A stretch of 64,000 nt of DNA from Monosporascus cannonballus. Lineage: Eukaryota > Ascomycota > Sordariomycetes > Xylariales. The stretch covers positions 62,001 to 126,000 of the forward strand of contig QJNS01000205.1 of assembly GCA_004154925.1 (NCBI GenBank), written 5' to 3'. This document shows positions 38,201 through 50,400 of the stretch, piece after piece. Each line of letters starts with the position of its first letter. Position 1 is the first letter of the stretch. The notes beneath the pieces are model-generated. The model had not been told where the DNA came from and did not search any database. It worked only from the letters and a program-made list of their open reading frames with translations. The position numbers and the translations under genes are program-made.

Positions 38201-38527
38201 TCAAATATTAAGTTTTTAATTTTTTCTTTTCGTTTATTAATAAGAAATAAAACGAATTTTATCTGGTTAGTTTTGCCGTTAATTAAAATGCCGTATTAAC
38301 GTATTTATGGTAATCTTAAAATTATATCGTAATTTCCGAATAAAACGATATCAGAATTAACCGTTTAATATCGTTTTTTGATAAAAATCTCGAGATAATT
38401 ACTTTCGCGTATAAATTTTCCGTTATCGTAAGCGAATACCTAATGTTTGGTATTTATTGCTGTATAAAATTTTAATTTATATTTTTATAGTAATTTAAGC
38501 TTATTAACCATATCCGGTATAATATAA
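35240..38527 (-). pseudogene. Gypsy pol of element E (RT to chromodomain)
   Basis: The chromodomain at 35,250-35,375 is well readable: 'YEVKKIFDIRKQN', 'QYLIKWKKHLNSENT', stop, 'EPAKN', with Trp to stop. Integrase lies at 35,630-36,400; an antisense chance frame (36,157-36,375) covers part of it. The frame 35,634-35,834 on this strand is a real integrase fragment ('FGFIPKAYKKIRNN' region). The RT catalytic box is 'YYLDDIL' with Y-L-D-D intact at 37,424-37,441, preceded by 'IFVD'. RNase H follows around 36,800-37,020. The 5' side ends at the D1 insertion. Confidence 0.8.
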
Positions 38528-38946
38528 TGTAACGAACCTGTTATATATCCACCTGGAGGTATGAGCAGTATCCGAAAAGGGTTTTTGATTTGCAGGTAAC
38601 AATAAGGCGAAGAATGATTTAATGGTTTGTTCGTTAAAGATATTTAAAGACTTTTTCCCCAATTAGAGAACGGTACAGTTGCCTTTTGGTTAAAAACTTA
38701 GATTGATAACTAAGGAGCGAAACTAAGTAGGTGCTATTTATATAAAAGATCGAGTTATTATATATCCTAATTCCCAAAGTGAGTATGTCGTGAATTTACG
38801 TAATCTATATGATCTCATTAATCCATTAAACTATTTAGATTATATTAATCAGGCCAAAAGCTTTTTTCTGGAATTTAGCCGTAAGAAATCTGCGTTGATC
38901 CTTAAAAGTTAGTTCCTTCGAAATAGGAACCCCTATTCTTATAATA
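38528..38946 (-). repeat. 3' LTR of element D1
   Basis: 419 bp, left edge TGTAACGAACCTG intact, right edge mutated to CTTATAATA. It contains an internal palindrome-like pair (GATCTCATTAATCC, later ATTAATCAGGCC) seen in all four D LTRs. Confidence 0.9.
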
Positions 38947-39049
38947 TTATTTCCCCTTTTTAAAGATTTTTGTCTTAAAGATAAGAACCGTAAGTGGTTT
39001 TTCTTTATTCGCTGGAAAAAGTTCTAGGAACCCTTTTTATTAATTTCAC

Positions 39050-39650
39050 TATAATAGGCCGTATTTAAAAAGAAAAAAGAAAATTTCGTTTAAATTAACG
39101 CGAAACGCGTAATAACTGTATAAATTTTATCGAAAAGTTTGGGTTTAACATTATTCCTTATTCGAATTATGTTTATTTTGGGGAATTCGATTATTTTCAT
39201 ATAGTCGATATCCTAAGTTGTGGTTGCTGTATTTGTTGCCAGCGTTTGGTTTGCAATATCTTAAATATGAATTCTTTGGCGAAAATTGGGGAGGAACGTA
39301 AGCGCCTGTAAAAAGAATAACGTAAAATGGAAAATAAGTTAATAAAGCTTTTAGGTCGATTAAAACGTTTGCGTTTTTAGCAAGACGTTTTGTAAAAAAA
39401 AGCCTTTATTATTTTAAAGGAAAATTATAAACTAGATTAATTAAAAGAATAGGAAAGATTAGAGGAAGAATAACGACGTATAGAAACAAAACAAATTCAG
39501 CTTGTTTCCGAGATAGATGTTATTATAAAGGCGTTTATTTTTTTCGACTGGAACGCCGTAGGGCTGGATTTGAATAAGGGACCGTTATCGCCTGTGACCT
39601 TGGTCATATTAAAAATAATTGGTTAGGATTTTGGCGGTAAAACCTTTTAA
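39050..39650 (+). pseudogene. Antisense Cys-rich/coiled-coil ORF of element D1
   Basis: Plus strand, opposite gag-pol. One frame stays readable for ~200 codons, with stops only at sites a Gln or Trp codon could yield. N-terminal part: 'NFIEKFGFNIIPYSNY', 'FGEFDYFHIVDILS', then 'CGCCICCQRLVC' (C-x2-C-x5-C) near 39,204-39,240. The middle is a strongly helical Lys/Glu/Leu stretch ('MENKLIKLLGRLKRLRF', 'ERLEEE'). The C-terminal part is 'FFDWNAVGLDLNKGPLSP' (39,540-39,590), ending at TAA 39,648-39,650. D2 carries the same frame. It is best described as a Cys-cluster plus coiled-coil accessory protein of unknown role. Confidence 0.65.
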
Positions 39651-39659
39651 TTAAGTTTA

Positions 39660-42600
39660 TCGTATTCGTTAAGTAATTAAGTGGTTTTTACGTATTTTCT
39701 TTATGTAAATATCTTTTTTATTTAATTAAATATTAGATTTTATTTTTAATTATTTTGGAATCCAGTATTTGTTCGATTTCGTATTCGTTAAAACTTTTTT
39801 AAGTTTTAGGTATATTTTTAAAGGGGCGTTTTTGGGTATTAATTTAAGCAAAAAGATATGGAAAACCGGATATATTTTCATATTTTTGGGTAATAACCGT
39901 TGGTAATTAATTCTGGAAATAATTTTTTTAATTTTAAACGGGTTAAGTTTTTTAAAATCAAATTTGTCGTTGGGTTTTTTCGTTTTAATTTGAAAAATAT
40001 TCGAGGTTGCGTTTTGTTTTTGGCGTAATAAGTAAATTTTATTTCTTTTTGTTAAAATTAATTCTTTAATTTTTTTGGTTATAATATTGGGTTATCTGTT
40101 ATTAAAGGAATTGAAATTTATTTTAGAAACGGGTTTAAATCGTTTTGATTTCCGTCGTTAATATTTTTGCTTTTGGGGTAATCGTAATAACCTTTAATAC
40201 CTTATTAAGGAATTATTTAGGCCGTTTTATTTCTGCATCGTATTTATATATAATTATATAAAGGGATATATTTATATATTTGTTAATAAATGTATTGTAA
40301 ACGATTTATACTAAGGGTAAAAATTTTACTTAATTATTTTGTTAATAATTAACCTAATTCCGAATATATTATTTTAGGGTTTAATTTAATGGTTCCGTTT
40401 ATTTATCCGTTTAAGAGTAATACGTTATTAAAAACTTAAGTTTAATATTAATTTATTTAAAAAAAATTGGGATTAAATTTTAAAGTAAAAAACGTATTTT
40501 TATCGGAAACGAATTTTTTTAATATTTTATATTTATCGAAATAATATTTAATAAAAACGTAAGCTAATTATTTTGCCGTTACGTTTTTTTTTGAAAAGTA
40601 AAAAGTACTTATATTTGGTAAGTTTATTAATAATTACCCATATTCCGTCGTATTCGACTTTAGTAACTAGGTTTTTAAATAAAGGTAAGCTTATAATAAA
40701 ATCTTAAGCTATAATATTCTATACCTTATTAAAAATGTTAATGGGTTGTAATAGTCCCTAGGGCTTATAGCGTGCTATTTTAGTTTTGTTATAAATATTA
40801 TAATTTTTAATTTTTTTTAACTATACGTCGTAATTCTGGAAAATTATATTTTTTTTGTAATCGTCTAATGGTTTTAAAAATTCCTTAATATCCATATAAT
40901 AAACTTTCGTGGAATTCCTTTATAAACTATTCCTATTAATCCTTGGGAATATAGATTTTGCCATAATACAGTAATTGGTTTTTTGGTTATCTTTTTAATT
41001 ATTAAACTTTTTTCTATTTTTCCGTATCGTAAAAATTCCGGAACCGTATTAAGAATTCGGGCGTTGGTTTTTTTATTACTTTACATAATTATATAATGCT
41101 GTCCTTATTATATTATAATATTTGCATATTCTTTTTAGGGATTTTGGAATCGTAATTTTTTTTGCGATTAAAAATATCCGCCTGGATATTTTCCTTTTTT
41201 TTAATATAATATATTTTAAAGTTAAATCTAAATAAAAAAATTATTTATCTTTTACGCCGTTTATTTAGTTCTTAAATTTTCATAAATTACCTAAGATTTT
41301 TGTAATTAAAATAAATATCGAAAGGTTTTTTCGTTTTATTAAAAAAAAGTTCCTATTCTTTAAAAGTATTAATAATTGCTAATAATTTTTTGTCGTAAAT
41401 TTAATATTTGAATTTTGTATTTCGAAATATTTTTAAGTAATAAGTTATTGGATATTATTTGCCGTTATCCTTTTATTATTTTAAGATTGCATTTAAGGTG
41501 TATTTTAAAATATTTATCTTTAGGCATTTTTTTTATTTAGATTTGGTATTTCTATTATTTTTCAAAATACCTTTTTTATTTTTTTTAAGAATTCGAATTT
41601 TTTTCCAATATATTTCTTGGTAATAAGTTTCGTTAATGGCCTAATTATGTCTTTGTACTTTTCGATTAGGTTACGTACGTAATTTGTAAATCTTAAAATC
41701 TGGCGGATATTTATAACGGTCGCCTTATCGGAAATAGGCCAATCTTTAATTGTTTTTAATTTGGAACGTTAAATTTGAATTTGGCCGGAAATAAAAATAA
41801 ATTCTGAAAAATCTAATTTTTACGTATATTATACGCTTTTGGCTGGGTTAATTCGAATATTTGTTTCGTTTAAAATCCTAAGTATTTAGGTTACGTACTT
41901 TTTATGTTTTTTTAAAGTTTCTAAGTAAATAAGGATATCGTCGAGGTAGACAAACATAAATTTATCCAGGAATTATTTAAGAATAGTTATAACCAAATTT
42001 TAGAAACTGGCGGGAGCATTAGTAAGTCCTATCGGCATTACTTTATATTCGTAAAGTCCATATATTATTCTAAATGCCGTTTTCCATTTTTTTTCTTTGG
42101 TTATTCGGATATAGTAATAACTATTACGAAAGTTAAAAATTATAAACCATTTGGCTTTATTAACGTTTTTTTATGATATTTATAAACATCAGAAAGTACC
42201 CATTTTTAATTATGATATCGTTTAATTATTTGTAATCGATCACTTTTCGATAAATAAGGTTTTCGTTTTTATCGATTTTTTGTTTATTATCCTTAGTTTT
42301 TGGTACTATGAAAATAGGGTATTTAGCAGGAAAATTAAAAAGCTGGATATATTTTTTCTTTAGATTTAGTTATATACTTTTTTATAAGGCTTTAAATTTT
42401 TCTAGGTTTATATGGTAAATTTTGTGGAATTTAGGATAATATTTTTTAATAGGTATCCGATAATCCTATTAACCATGTGGCGGTAGTTCGTAATCCTTTT
42501 TATTTTTAAATAATCGCTTAAATTTTTGATATTCCGGCGGTATCGTAAAGATTTAATTAAGGATCCGTACTTCCTTAACGATATAGCAGATTTTTCGGTT

Positions 42601-45080
42601 ATCTTTTTCTGGTATCTTCGTTTTATTTTTCTAAAAAAATATTCGTTTTTTCCAATTAATCTATAGGTTATTAAAGCAAAGCCAAGGTATTTCCAAAATA
42701 ATATCGTATTTAAAGATGTCGGCAATATCCAGCGAAATACGTTTTTGGTATTTTTGAATTTGCATTAAAAGTTTTTTAGTTTTTCGAAGGATTTGTCCAT
42801 TTTCGTATATAAACAGGCTTTCATTTACTATACGTAATTTGTAAAATTTTAATTTATATCTTTAAAGAACTTAATATTTTTCTGTTATTACGAGGGAAAT
42901 AAAATTACCTTTTACGTCGGAATTAATCATAACTTTAAATATTTTATTTTTGTACTAAAAAGAAATCTCGATCTAACTGCGTATTTTTTTTATCGTTTCA
43001 CATAAGGTTTTGTAAACTGGGGCTTTTCGGTACCTTAATTTCGAAAGCCTCTGTAATATTTTAATTTTTAATATCGTTTAACTTAAGCAAGTTTTTATTT
43101 GCGAACTTTTTTGACCGCATATTTGGTATATTAATCGTTTTTGTATCGAAAGTATGTTTTTTTGCCGTATTTGTATTAAAATTTTAAAACCGAACTTTTT
43201 TTTGGGCTTACCCTTAGGTTTTGTATTTTCTGGGTTACGGAATTAAAAAGGTAAATTTTCGAAAAGGATATTTTTATATTTAGGAGTTTATATTGGACGC
43301 AAAATATCGCAAAGTAATATAAGTATTTTTGCGATATGGCCTTTTGACTTTATTTTGATTCGGGATATAAATAAAAATATTTAAGGTATTTTAATTATTG
43401 TAAAATTTTAATATATTAGTATTTATCGTTTGATTTAATAAAAGTTTTATTATTTTATTTAGGCCAAAAATTAATTTTTTTAGCTTTAAAATAAACGAAA
43501 TAATTATTTTAATAATAAGTAATAAAATGTAATAAGTTATAAAGATTTACCGTCTATTTTTTTTAAATAAATAATATATTTTGGAAATTTGTAAAACTCC
43601 AAAAATAATTATTTATGGTTACTGGCGTTTGGTCGAAATTAACCGTTCTTTATATATATTTTATATTTCTGGGAATTAAGGTAACATTAATATTTTAATT
43701 TTATAGCTATTCTGGAAGCCGTTTATCTTAAATAATATTTGTAAGTTTTTACCTTAAAATCCTAATAAATAAAATAATCCTTATATTTTAAATTATTATT
43801 CTGAATTTAAATAATTATGGCGATAATAAATTCTGGCTGGAAAAAAATCGAACTGATTTTTTTCTTTTTTTTTTTGCTTTATTATCAGTTTTTTGTTTAG
43901 CTGTTCTGGCATTTTTTGGAGTTAAAAAATCCCTTTTTTTTTGCAGTTCCTTTTGGCGGGGGAGTAATATTTACTTTTGAAATACTCCTTTTTGCCACAA
44001 TTAAAATATTTTACTTTGGATTTATTTTTCTTAGGTTTTTTCGAAATAGAACTTGTTTTTTTCTGAGGTTTGCCCTTATCCTTTTTATTTTGGCCTTTCG
44101 AGCCCTTATTATCATCTTATCTGCCGGTCCTTTTTTTCTCAAAGTACTGATTAAAAATGCGTCGGTCGGCGATAATAACTTTATTTAAATATTCGGCGAA
44201 AGATCCACCTTTTAGTTCTTTATATATTTTATCCTTAACCAAAGGCTTTAAGCCGTTATAATAAGGGTAAAATAACGCGCTTTCTGGTAGGTTTAAAATG
44301 GCGGTTAGGCGGTTAAACTTAGTTATGTATTCGTCGGCTAACTTGGTTTAATAAAGGAAATAAAGCTGTTTAATTGCATTTTATTTTTTATCGGGATTCC
44401 TGAATAAAACGCGCATTTTTTCTTTAAAGTTTTTATAATTGCTAAAGATATAATTAATAAAATTCGATAATTTTTTAAAATAATTTTTTAAATAATTTTT
44501 CATAATAAGTTCGAATTATAGGAGAATTCTTCCGGTAAGTAATTAAAAAACGGCCATTACTTTTTGGTAATTCTCCCTTAAAAAATTTTCGTAAAAGTTA
44601 AAGTGGAATCTGGCTTAGACCAGGCATCCATCCGGGTTTTCGGATCCGTTATAAGGCTTCGGGGGCGTTGGCTTATAACCTTTGACGTCCGGCATTCCAT
44701 GGTAATTAGGAGGCGGAACTGTTTTTTTTCGTAATTAATTTGCGCCGAATAGGGGTAAAATCGGAGCTTTTTCCTATGTTTGTCTCGTATCCAGCGAAGG
44801 TGGTCGGTAACCAGCCCCTTGGCTTCGCCCTTTGGCAAAGCCAAACTGGGAAACAGCCGGTTTTTTTCTCTTAGTAAGTTGAGCATTTTCCTCTTTTAAA
44901 CTTTTGATTTCCTGAGCCAGAAAGTTAAATCTTTTGGCCGTAATAAGTTCTTTTTCTTTGCCCTTCTGGATTTTAGTCCTATATTTTTCCTCCGTTTTCT
45001 CCTTAGCCTCCTTTTTTTCTTCTATTTCCTTTCCTTGGATTTTAATGGTGTCCTTAGGAGCCGGGGTAAGTTGCTGTTAA
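39660..45080 (-). pseudogene. Gypsy gag-pol of element D1
   Basis: The N-terminal gag coil is the least mutated stretch of any element: 45,080-44,800 is open for tens of codons ('IEEKKEAKEKTEEKYRTKIQ', 'EIKSLKEENAQLTKRKKP'). Then come 'GMPDVKGYKPTPPKPYNGSE' near 44,700-44,640, the gag core 'ARFHFNFYENFLREN' and 'EKMRVLFRNPDKK', and a mutated knuckle near 43,985-44,020 (K-Y-F-N-C-G-K-K-E-Y). The RT box Y-L-D-D-I-L is intact at 41,931-41,948 ('FMFVYLDDILIYL'). Integrase follows, and a chromodomain at 39,690-39,780 ('YLIK', stop, 'KRYLHKENT'). The minus-strand frame 44,578-44,886 is out of frame with gag. It is inactive. Confidence 0.85.
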
Positions 45081-45335
45081 AGTTACGAAGATAATAAATT
45101 TTCTTAAAATCGAATAAAAAAAGGTATTATGTTATTAATTAGTTGGAAAACTTTTTTAATAAGGGGTAAATCGTTAAGTTTTGTTAATAATACTTTACTG
45201 GCCAATACGGAAATCGGGTATATTATTTATTTTTTGAATATCGTTTTATGTTATCGTTTGCATTAAGTTTAAAAGGTTTATGCCTTAATTAAACGGTAAA
45301 TTATTCGTCGGCTATTAATTAAGGAATTATTAAAA

Positions 45336-45753
45336 TATAACGAACCTATTATATATCCATTTGGAGGTATAAGTAATATCCGAAAAAGGTTTTTAATTTG
45401 TAAGTAATAATCAGGTAAAAAATAATTTAATGGTTTATTTGTTAAAAAGATTTAAAAAATTTCCCCTAATTAAAAAACGGTACAATTATTTTTTGGTTAA
45501 AAGCTTAAATTAATAGCTAAGGAGCGAAATTAAGTACGTGCTATTTATATAAACAACCGATTTATTATATATCTTAATTCCCAAAATAAGTATGTTGTAG
45601 ATTTACGTGATTTATATGATTTGATTAATTTATCAAATTATTTAGATCATATTAATCAGGCCAAGAGCTTCCTTCCGGAATTTAGCCGTAAGAGATCTGC
45701 GCTAGTCCTTAAAAGTTGGTTCCCTCGAGACAGGAACCCCTGTTCCTGTAACA
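45336..45753 (-). repeat. 5' LTR of element D1
   Basis: 418 bp, left edge TATAACGAACC (RIP form of TGTAACGAACC), right edge CCTGTAACA. Followed by the target-site copy TATAA. Confidence 0.92.
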
Positions 45754-46275
45754 TATAATTTCCGCCTAAAATTCCGCAGTTTATTATTGCGGTAAATTAA
45801 TACGTTTTAATTGGTATATATAAGGTAATAAAGTTATTAACGTTTTTTATTATTGCGTTTAATACCTTTTTTAGGAATCTTTTTTTTAATCTTTTTGGGT
45901 TTCGTTATTTTGCGGCTTTTTTACAGGTAACCCTTTTTTTAATTTTTATTCGAATTTGTTCAGCCTTATTTGTGTTTTTTTATTTAACGTATTAAGCTAG
46001 TATATCTGTCGTTATTGCCGGCGTATTATTTTTTAATTCGTATTAATTGCTTTTAATTTTTTTGTAGTTCCTTTTCTTGTTAAATAAATTATTTTTTTAT
46101 ATTTGCGATTATATCCTATTATGCATTATCCTGGTTATCGTTTTAAAGATTTGTTATAAATTAACGTATTTTTTTCTTAATAAATTTATAAGGATCCGTA
46201 ATTACTTTTTAATAATACTTTTTAACCGTACGCTGAATTAATTTCTTTTTCGTTTAGTAAATATATTATCCATAA
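45754..46275 (-). pseudogene. Fragment of element E pol between D1 and D2
   Basis: 522 bp of the E internal region, colinear with element C around 33,000-33,470 (shared words TTATTAACGGCTTTTATCGTCGCG-like and TTGCCGGCGTA), i.e. the protease to RT-start region. It is read leftward, with RIP stops throughout. Its left end carries the TSD TATAA of D1 and its right end the TSD CATAA of D2. Confidence 0.8.
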
Positions 46276-46695
46276 TGTAACGAACCTGTTATACATCCAG
46301 CTGGAGGTATAAGCAGTATCCGAAATGGGGTCTTGATTTGCAGGTAATAATAGGGCGAGGAATAATTCAGTGATTTATTCGTTAAAAAGATTTAAAGATT
46401 TTTCCCGTAATTAGAAAACGGTGCAATTGCTTTTTGATTAAGAGCTTAAATTAATAGCTAAGGAGCGAAATTAAGTAGGTGTTATTTATATAAAAGATTA
46501 ATTTATTATATACCTTTTAGTCCTAAAGTGAATATGTCGTGGATCTATATAATTTATGTAATTTGATTAATTTATCAGATTACTTAAATTATATTGATTA
46601 AGCCAAAAACTCCTTCCCGTAATTTAGCCGTAAAAGGTTTACGTTAGGCCTTAAAAGTTGGTTTTCTTAAAATAGGAACTTTTATTTTTGTAACA
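46276..46695 (-). repeat. 3' LTR of element D2
   Basis: 420 bp, edges TGTAACGAACCTG and TTTGTAACA. Colinear with the other three D LTRs; differences are mostly transitions. Confidence 0.92.
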
Positions 46696-46799
46696 TTATT
46701 TCCTTTTTCCAAGGATTTTTATCCCAAAGATAAAATCCGTAAGTGGTCCCTTTTTATTTGCTAAAAAAGGTTTTAAGAAATTTCCTTATTGATTTTATT

Positions 46800-47397
46800 A
46801 TAATAAGCCGTATTTAAAAAGAAAAAAGAAAATTTCGTTTAAACTAATGCGAAACGCGTAATAATCGTGCAAATTTTATCGAAAAATTTGGGTCCAAAGT
46901 TATTTTTTGCTTAAACTATGTTCGTTTTAAGGAATTCGATTATTTTTACGTAATCGACATCCTAAGTTATGGTTGCTGTATTTGTCGCCAGCGTTCAACT
47001 TGCAACGTTTTGGATATAAATTCCTTAACGAAAATTGGGGAAAAACGCGAACGCCTATAAAAGGAATAACGTAAAATAAAAAACAAATTAATGGAGCTTT
47101 TAGGTTAATTAAAACGTTTACATTTCCAGCAAAACGTTTTGCAAAAAAAGGCACTTGCCATTTTAAAGGAAAGTTATATATTAGATTAATTAAAAAAATA
47201 GGAAAAATTAAAAAAAACAATAACGTATAGAAATAAAATAAACTTAGCTTATTTCCGAAATAAATATTATCGCAAAAACGTTTATTTTTTTCGACTGGAA
47301 CGCCGTAAGGCTGGATTTAAGCGGTGGACCGTTATTACTTGCGACTTTGGCCGTATTGGAAACGGTCGGTCAGGATTCCGGCAGTAAAACGTCTTAA
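46800..47397 (+). pseudogene. Antisense Cys-rich/coiled-coil ORF of element D2
   Basis: Same position, orientation and frame content as in D1: 'NFIEKFG', 'CLNYVRFKEFDYF', then 'YGCCICRQRSTC' near 46,970-47,005 (C-x2-C-x5-C), 'INSLTKIGEKRERL', stop, a Leu/Lys-rich helix ('LMELLG', stop, 'LKRLHFQQNVLQKKALAI'), and 'FFDWNAVRLDLSGGP' (one Gly to Arg change against D1), ending at TAA 47,395-47,397. Residue differences from D1 that are not RIP-type (for example Arg/Cys after the pair) show the two copies had diverged before mutation. The minus-strand frame 46,927-47,220 is its shadow. Confidence 0.65.
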
Positions 47398-47429
47398 TTA
47401 GGTTTATTATATTCGTTAAATAGTTGAGT

Positions 47430-50400
47430 GGTTTTTACGTATTTTCTTTATGTAATTATTTTTTTTAGTTAATTAGGTATTAAATTTTATTTTTAACCCT
47501 TTTGAAATCTAATATTTATTCGACTTTATATTTATTAAAAGATTTTTCGAATTCCAGGTCTATTTTTAATAAGGCGTTTTTAAATACTGGTTTTAATAAA
47601 GAAATATGGAAAATAAGGTGTATTTTCATATTTTTGGATAACGACAATCGATAATTAATTTTAAAAATAATTTCGTTAACTTTAAACGGGCCAACTTTTT
47701 AAAATTATATTAATCGTTAAATTTTTTTATTTTGATTTATAAGATATTCGAAAATACGTTTTGTTTTTGGCATAATAAATAAACCTTATTTCCTTTCGTT
47801 AAAATTAATTCTTTAATTTTTTTTATTGTAATATTGGGTTATCCGTTATTAAAAAAAATTATAATTTATTTTGGAAACGGGCTTAAATTATCTTAATTTT
47901 TGTTATTAATATTTTTACTTTTGGGGCAATTATAATAATTTTTTGTATTTTATTAAATTGTTATTTAGGTTGTTTTATTTTTGTATTATATCTATATACA
48001 GCTATATAAGGAAATACGCCTATATCTTTATTAATAAATATGTTATAAGCGATTTATATTAATAATAAAAGTTTTATCTAATTATTTTATTAATAATTAA
48101 CGTAATTTCTGAAATATTGTTCCAAAATTTAGTTTAATTTTTCGATTTGGCCATCCGTTTAAGGATAATATGTTATTAAAAATTTAAATTTAATTCCGAT
48201 TTGTTTAAAAAAGTTAATGCCAAATTTAAAAATAAAAAGCGTATTTTTATTAAAAATAATTTTTTTTGGTATCCCATATTTATCTAAGTAATATTTAATA
48301 AAGGCGTAAATTAATTATTTTGCCATTATATTTCCTTTCAAAGGTAAAAAATACTTATATTTGGTAAATTTATCGATAATTACCCAAATTCCGTTATATT
48401 TAACTTTAACAACTGTGTCCTTAAATGGAGGTAGGTTAATAATAAAATCCTAAGTTATAATGTTTTATGCCTTATCGGGAATGTCGGTAGGCTGTAATAA
48501 CCTGTAAGGTTTATAACTTATTACCTTAGTCTTATTATAAATATTGCAATTTTTGATAATTTTTTTAATTTTCCGGCGCAGTTTGGGGAAGTTATATCGT
48601 TTTTATAATCGTTTAATAATTTTAAAAATTTCTTAATATCCGTATAATAAGTTTTCGTAAATTTTTTTACGAATTATTTTTATTAATCCATTGGAATATA
48701 GATTTTGCCATAATACAGTAATTGGTTTTTGGGTTATCCTTTTAGTTATTGGACCATTTTTTATTTTTTTATATTATACGAATTCCGGAATCGTATTAAA
48801 AATTCTGGAATAAGTTTTTTCAGGATTTCGTATAATTATATACTATTATTTTGATTATATTATAATATTTATATACTTTTTTGGGCATTTTGGAATCGTA
48901 ATTTCTTTTGCGATTAAAAATATCCGCCTAAATATTTTTTTTTCTTTTGATATGGTATATTTTAAAAATAAATCTTAATAAGAAAATTATTTATCTTTTA
49001 TGCCGTTTATTTAATTTTTAAGTTTTTATAAATCAAATAAGGTTTTTATAATCAAAATAAATATCGAAAGGTTTTTTTGTTCCATTAAAAAAAAGTTCTT
49101 ATTCTTTAAAAGCGTTAATAATTATTAATAATTCCTTATCGTAAATTAAGTACTTAAATTTTACGTTTCGGAATATTTTTAAATAATATGTTATTAGGTA
49201 TTACTTGCCGTTATTTTTTAGCTATTTTAGGACGGCGCCTAAGGCATAATCTAAAATATTTGTCTTTAATTATTCTTTTTATTTACGTTAGGTAATCTTA
49301 TTATAAGTCCGTTAATAATTACATTTTTTAAGATCTGAAATATTTTCTTTATATTTTCTAAAAATTCAAATTTTTTTTTACGTATTCCTTAATAATAAGT
49401 TTTGTTAATAATTTAATTATGTTTCCGTATCCCTTAATTAGGCCGCATACGTAATCCGTAAATCTTAAAATTTATCGGATATCCGTAACGGTCGCCTTAT
49501 TAAGGATAGGCCAATCCTTAATTACTTCCATTTTAAAGCATTAAATCTGAATTTGGCCGGGGGTAAAAATATATCCCAAAAAGTTTAATTTTTATATATA
49601 CCATATATTTTTGGCTAAGTTAATTCGAATATTCGCCTCGTTTAACATTTAAAGTATTTAAGTAATTTATTTCTTATATTTTTCCAAAGTTTCGGAATAA
49701 ATAATGATATCGTCGAGATAAACGAATACAAACTTATCCAGAAATTTTCTGAACGTAATCATAATTAAACGTTAAAAACTGGCGGAAACATTAATAAGTC
49801 CTATAGGTATTACTTTGTATTCGTAAAATCCATATATTGTTCTAAATGCCGTTTTCTATTTTTCTCCCTTGGTTATTTTGATACGGTAATAACCGTCTCG
49901 TTAATCAAATATAATAAATTATTTTATTTTGTTAGCGTTTTCTTTTAATATACTTATAAAGGTTAAGGGGTATTTATTTTTAATCGTAATATTATTTAAC
50001 TATCGGTAATTAATTACTTTTTTAAAAATCAGGTTTCCGTCTTTATCGATTTTTTGCTTTCCATCTTTAATTTTTGGTACCATAAGGATAAGGTATCCAG
50101 TAAGGGAATCAAAAAATTGGATATATTTTTTTTAAATTAAGTTAAATACTTTTTTATAAGGCCTTCGATTTATTAGGGTTTATATAATAGATTTTATAAA
50201 GTTTAGAATAATGCCCTTTTTTGATAGGTATTCTGTGATCCTATTAATTATATAGTAATAATTCGTAATTTTTTTTATTTTTGAATAATTTCTTAAATCG
50301 TCAATATTTAAATGGTATTATAGAAATTTAATTTGCAATTTGGATTTCCTTAACGACATAACAAACTTTTTAGTTATCTTCTTTGGATAATTTTCGTTTT

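Larger units (their letters stand above)
38528..45753 (-). mobile_element. Gypsy element D1 (minus strand, inside E)
   Basis: 7,226 bp with LTRs of 419 bp (38,528-38,946) and 418 bp (45,336-45,753), edges TGTAACGAACC and CTGTAACA. It has a perfect 5-bp target-site duplication TATAA (38,523-38,527 and 45,754-45,758). The LTR shows no similarity to those of the A/E or B/C lineages, so D is a separate Gypsy lineage. Gag, CCHC knuckle, RT, integrase and chromodomain are all recognisable, and an antisense ORF precedes the 3' LTR. Confidence 0.93.

Noticed and set aside
38941..39060. rRNA- or tRNA-like GC-richer block just inside D1 3' LTR
   Set aside because: The same block recurs in D2 (46,696-46,800) as part of the element and has no rRNA signature.
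44578..44886. 102-codon minus-strand frame in D1
   Set aside because: Right strand but wrong frame: the neighbouring frame carries the gag residues shared with D2 and runs through its full length.
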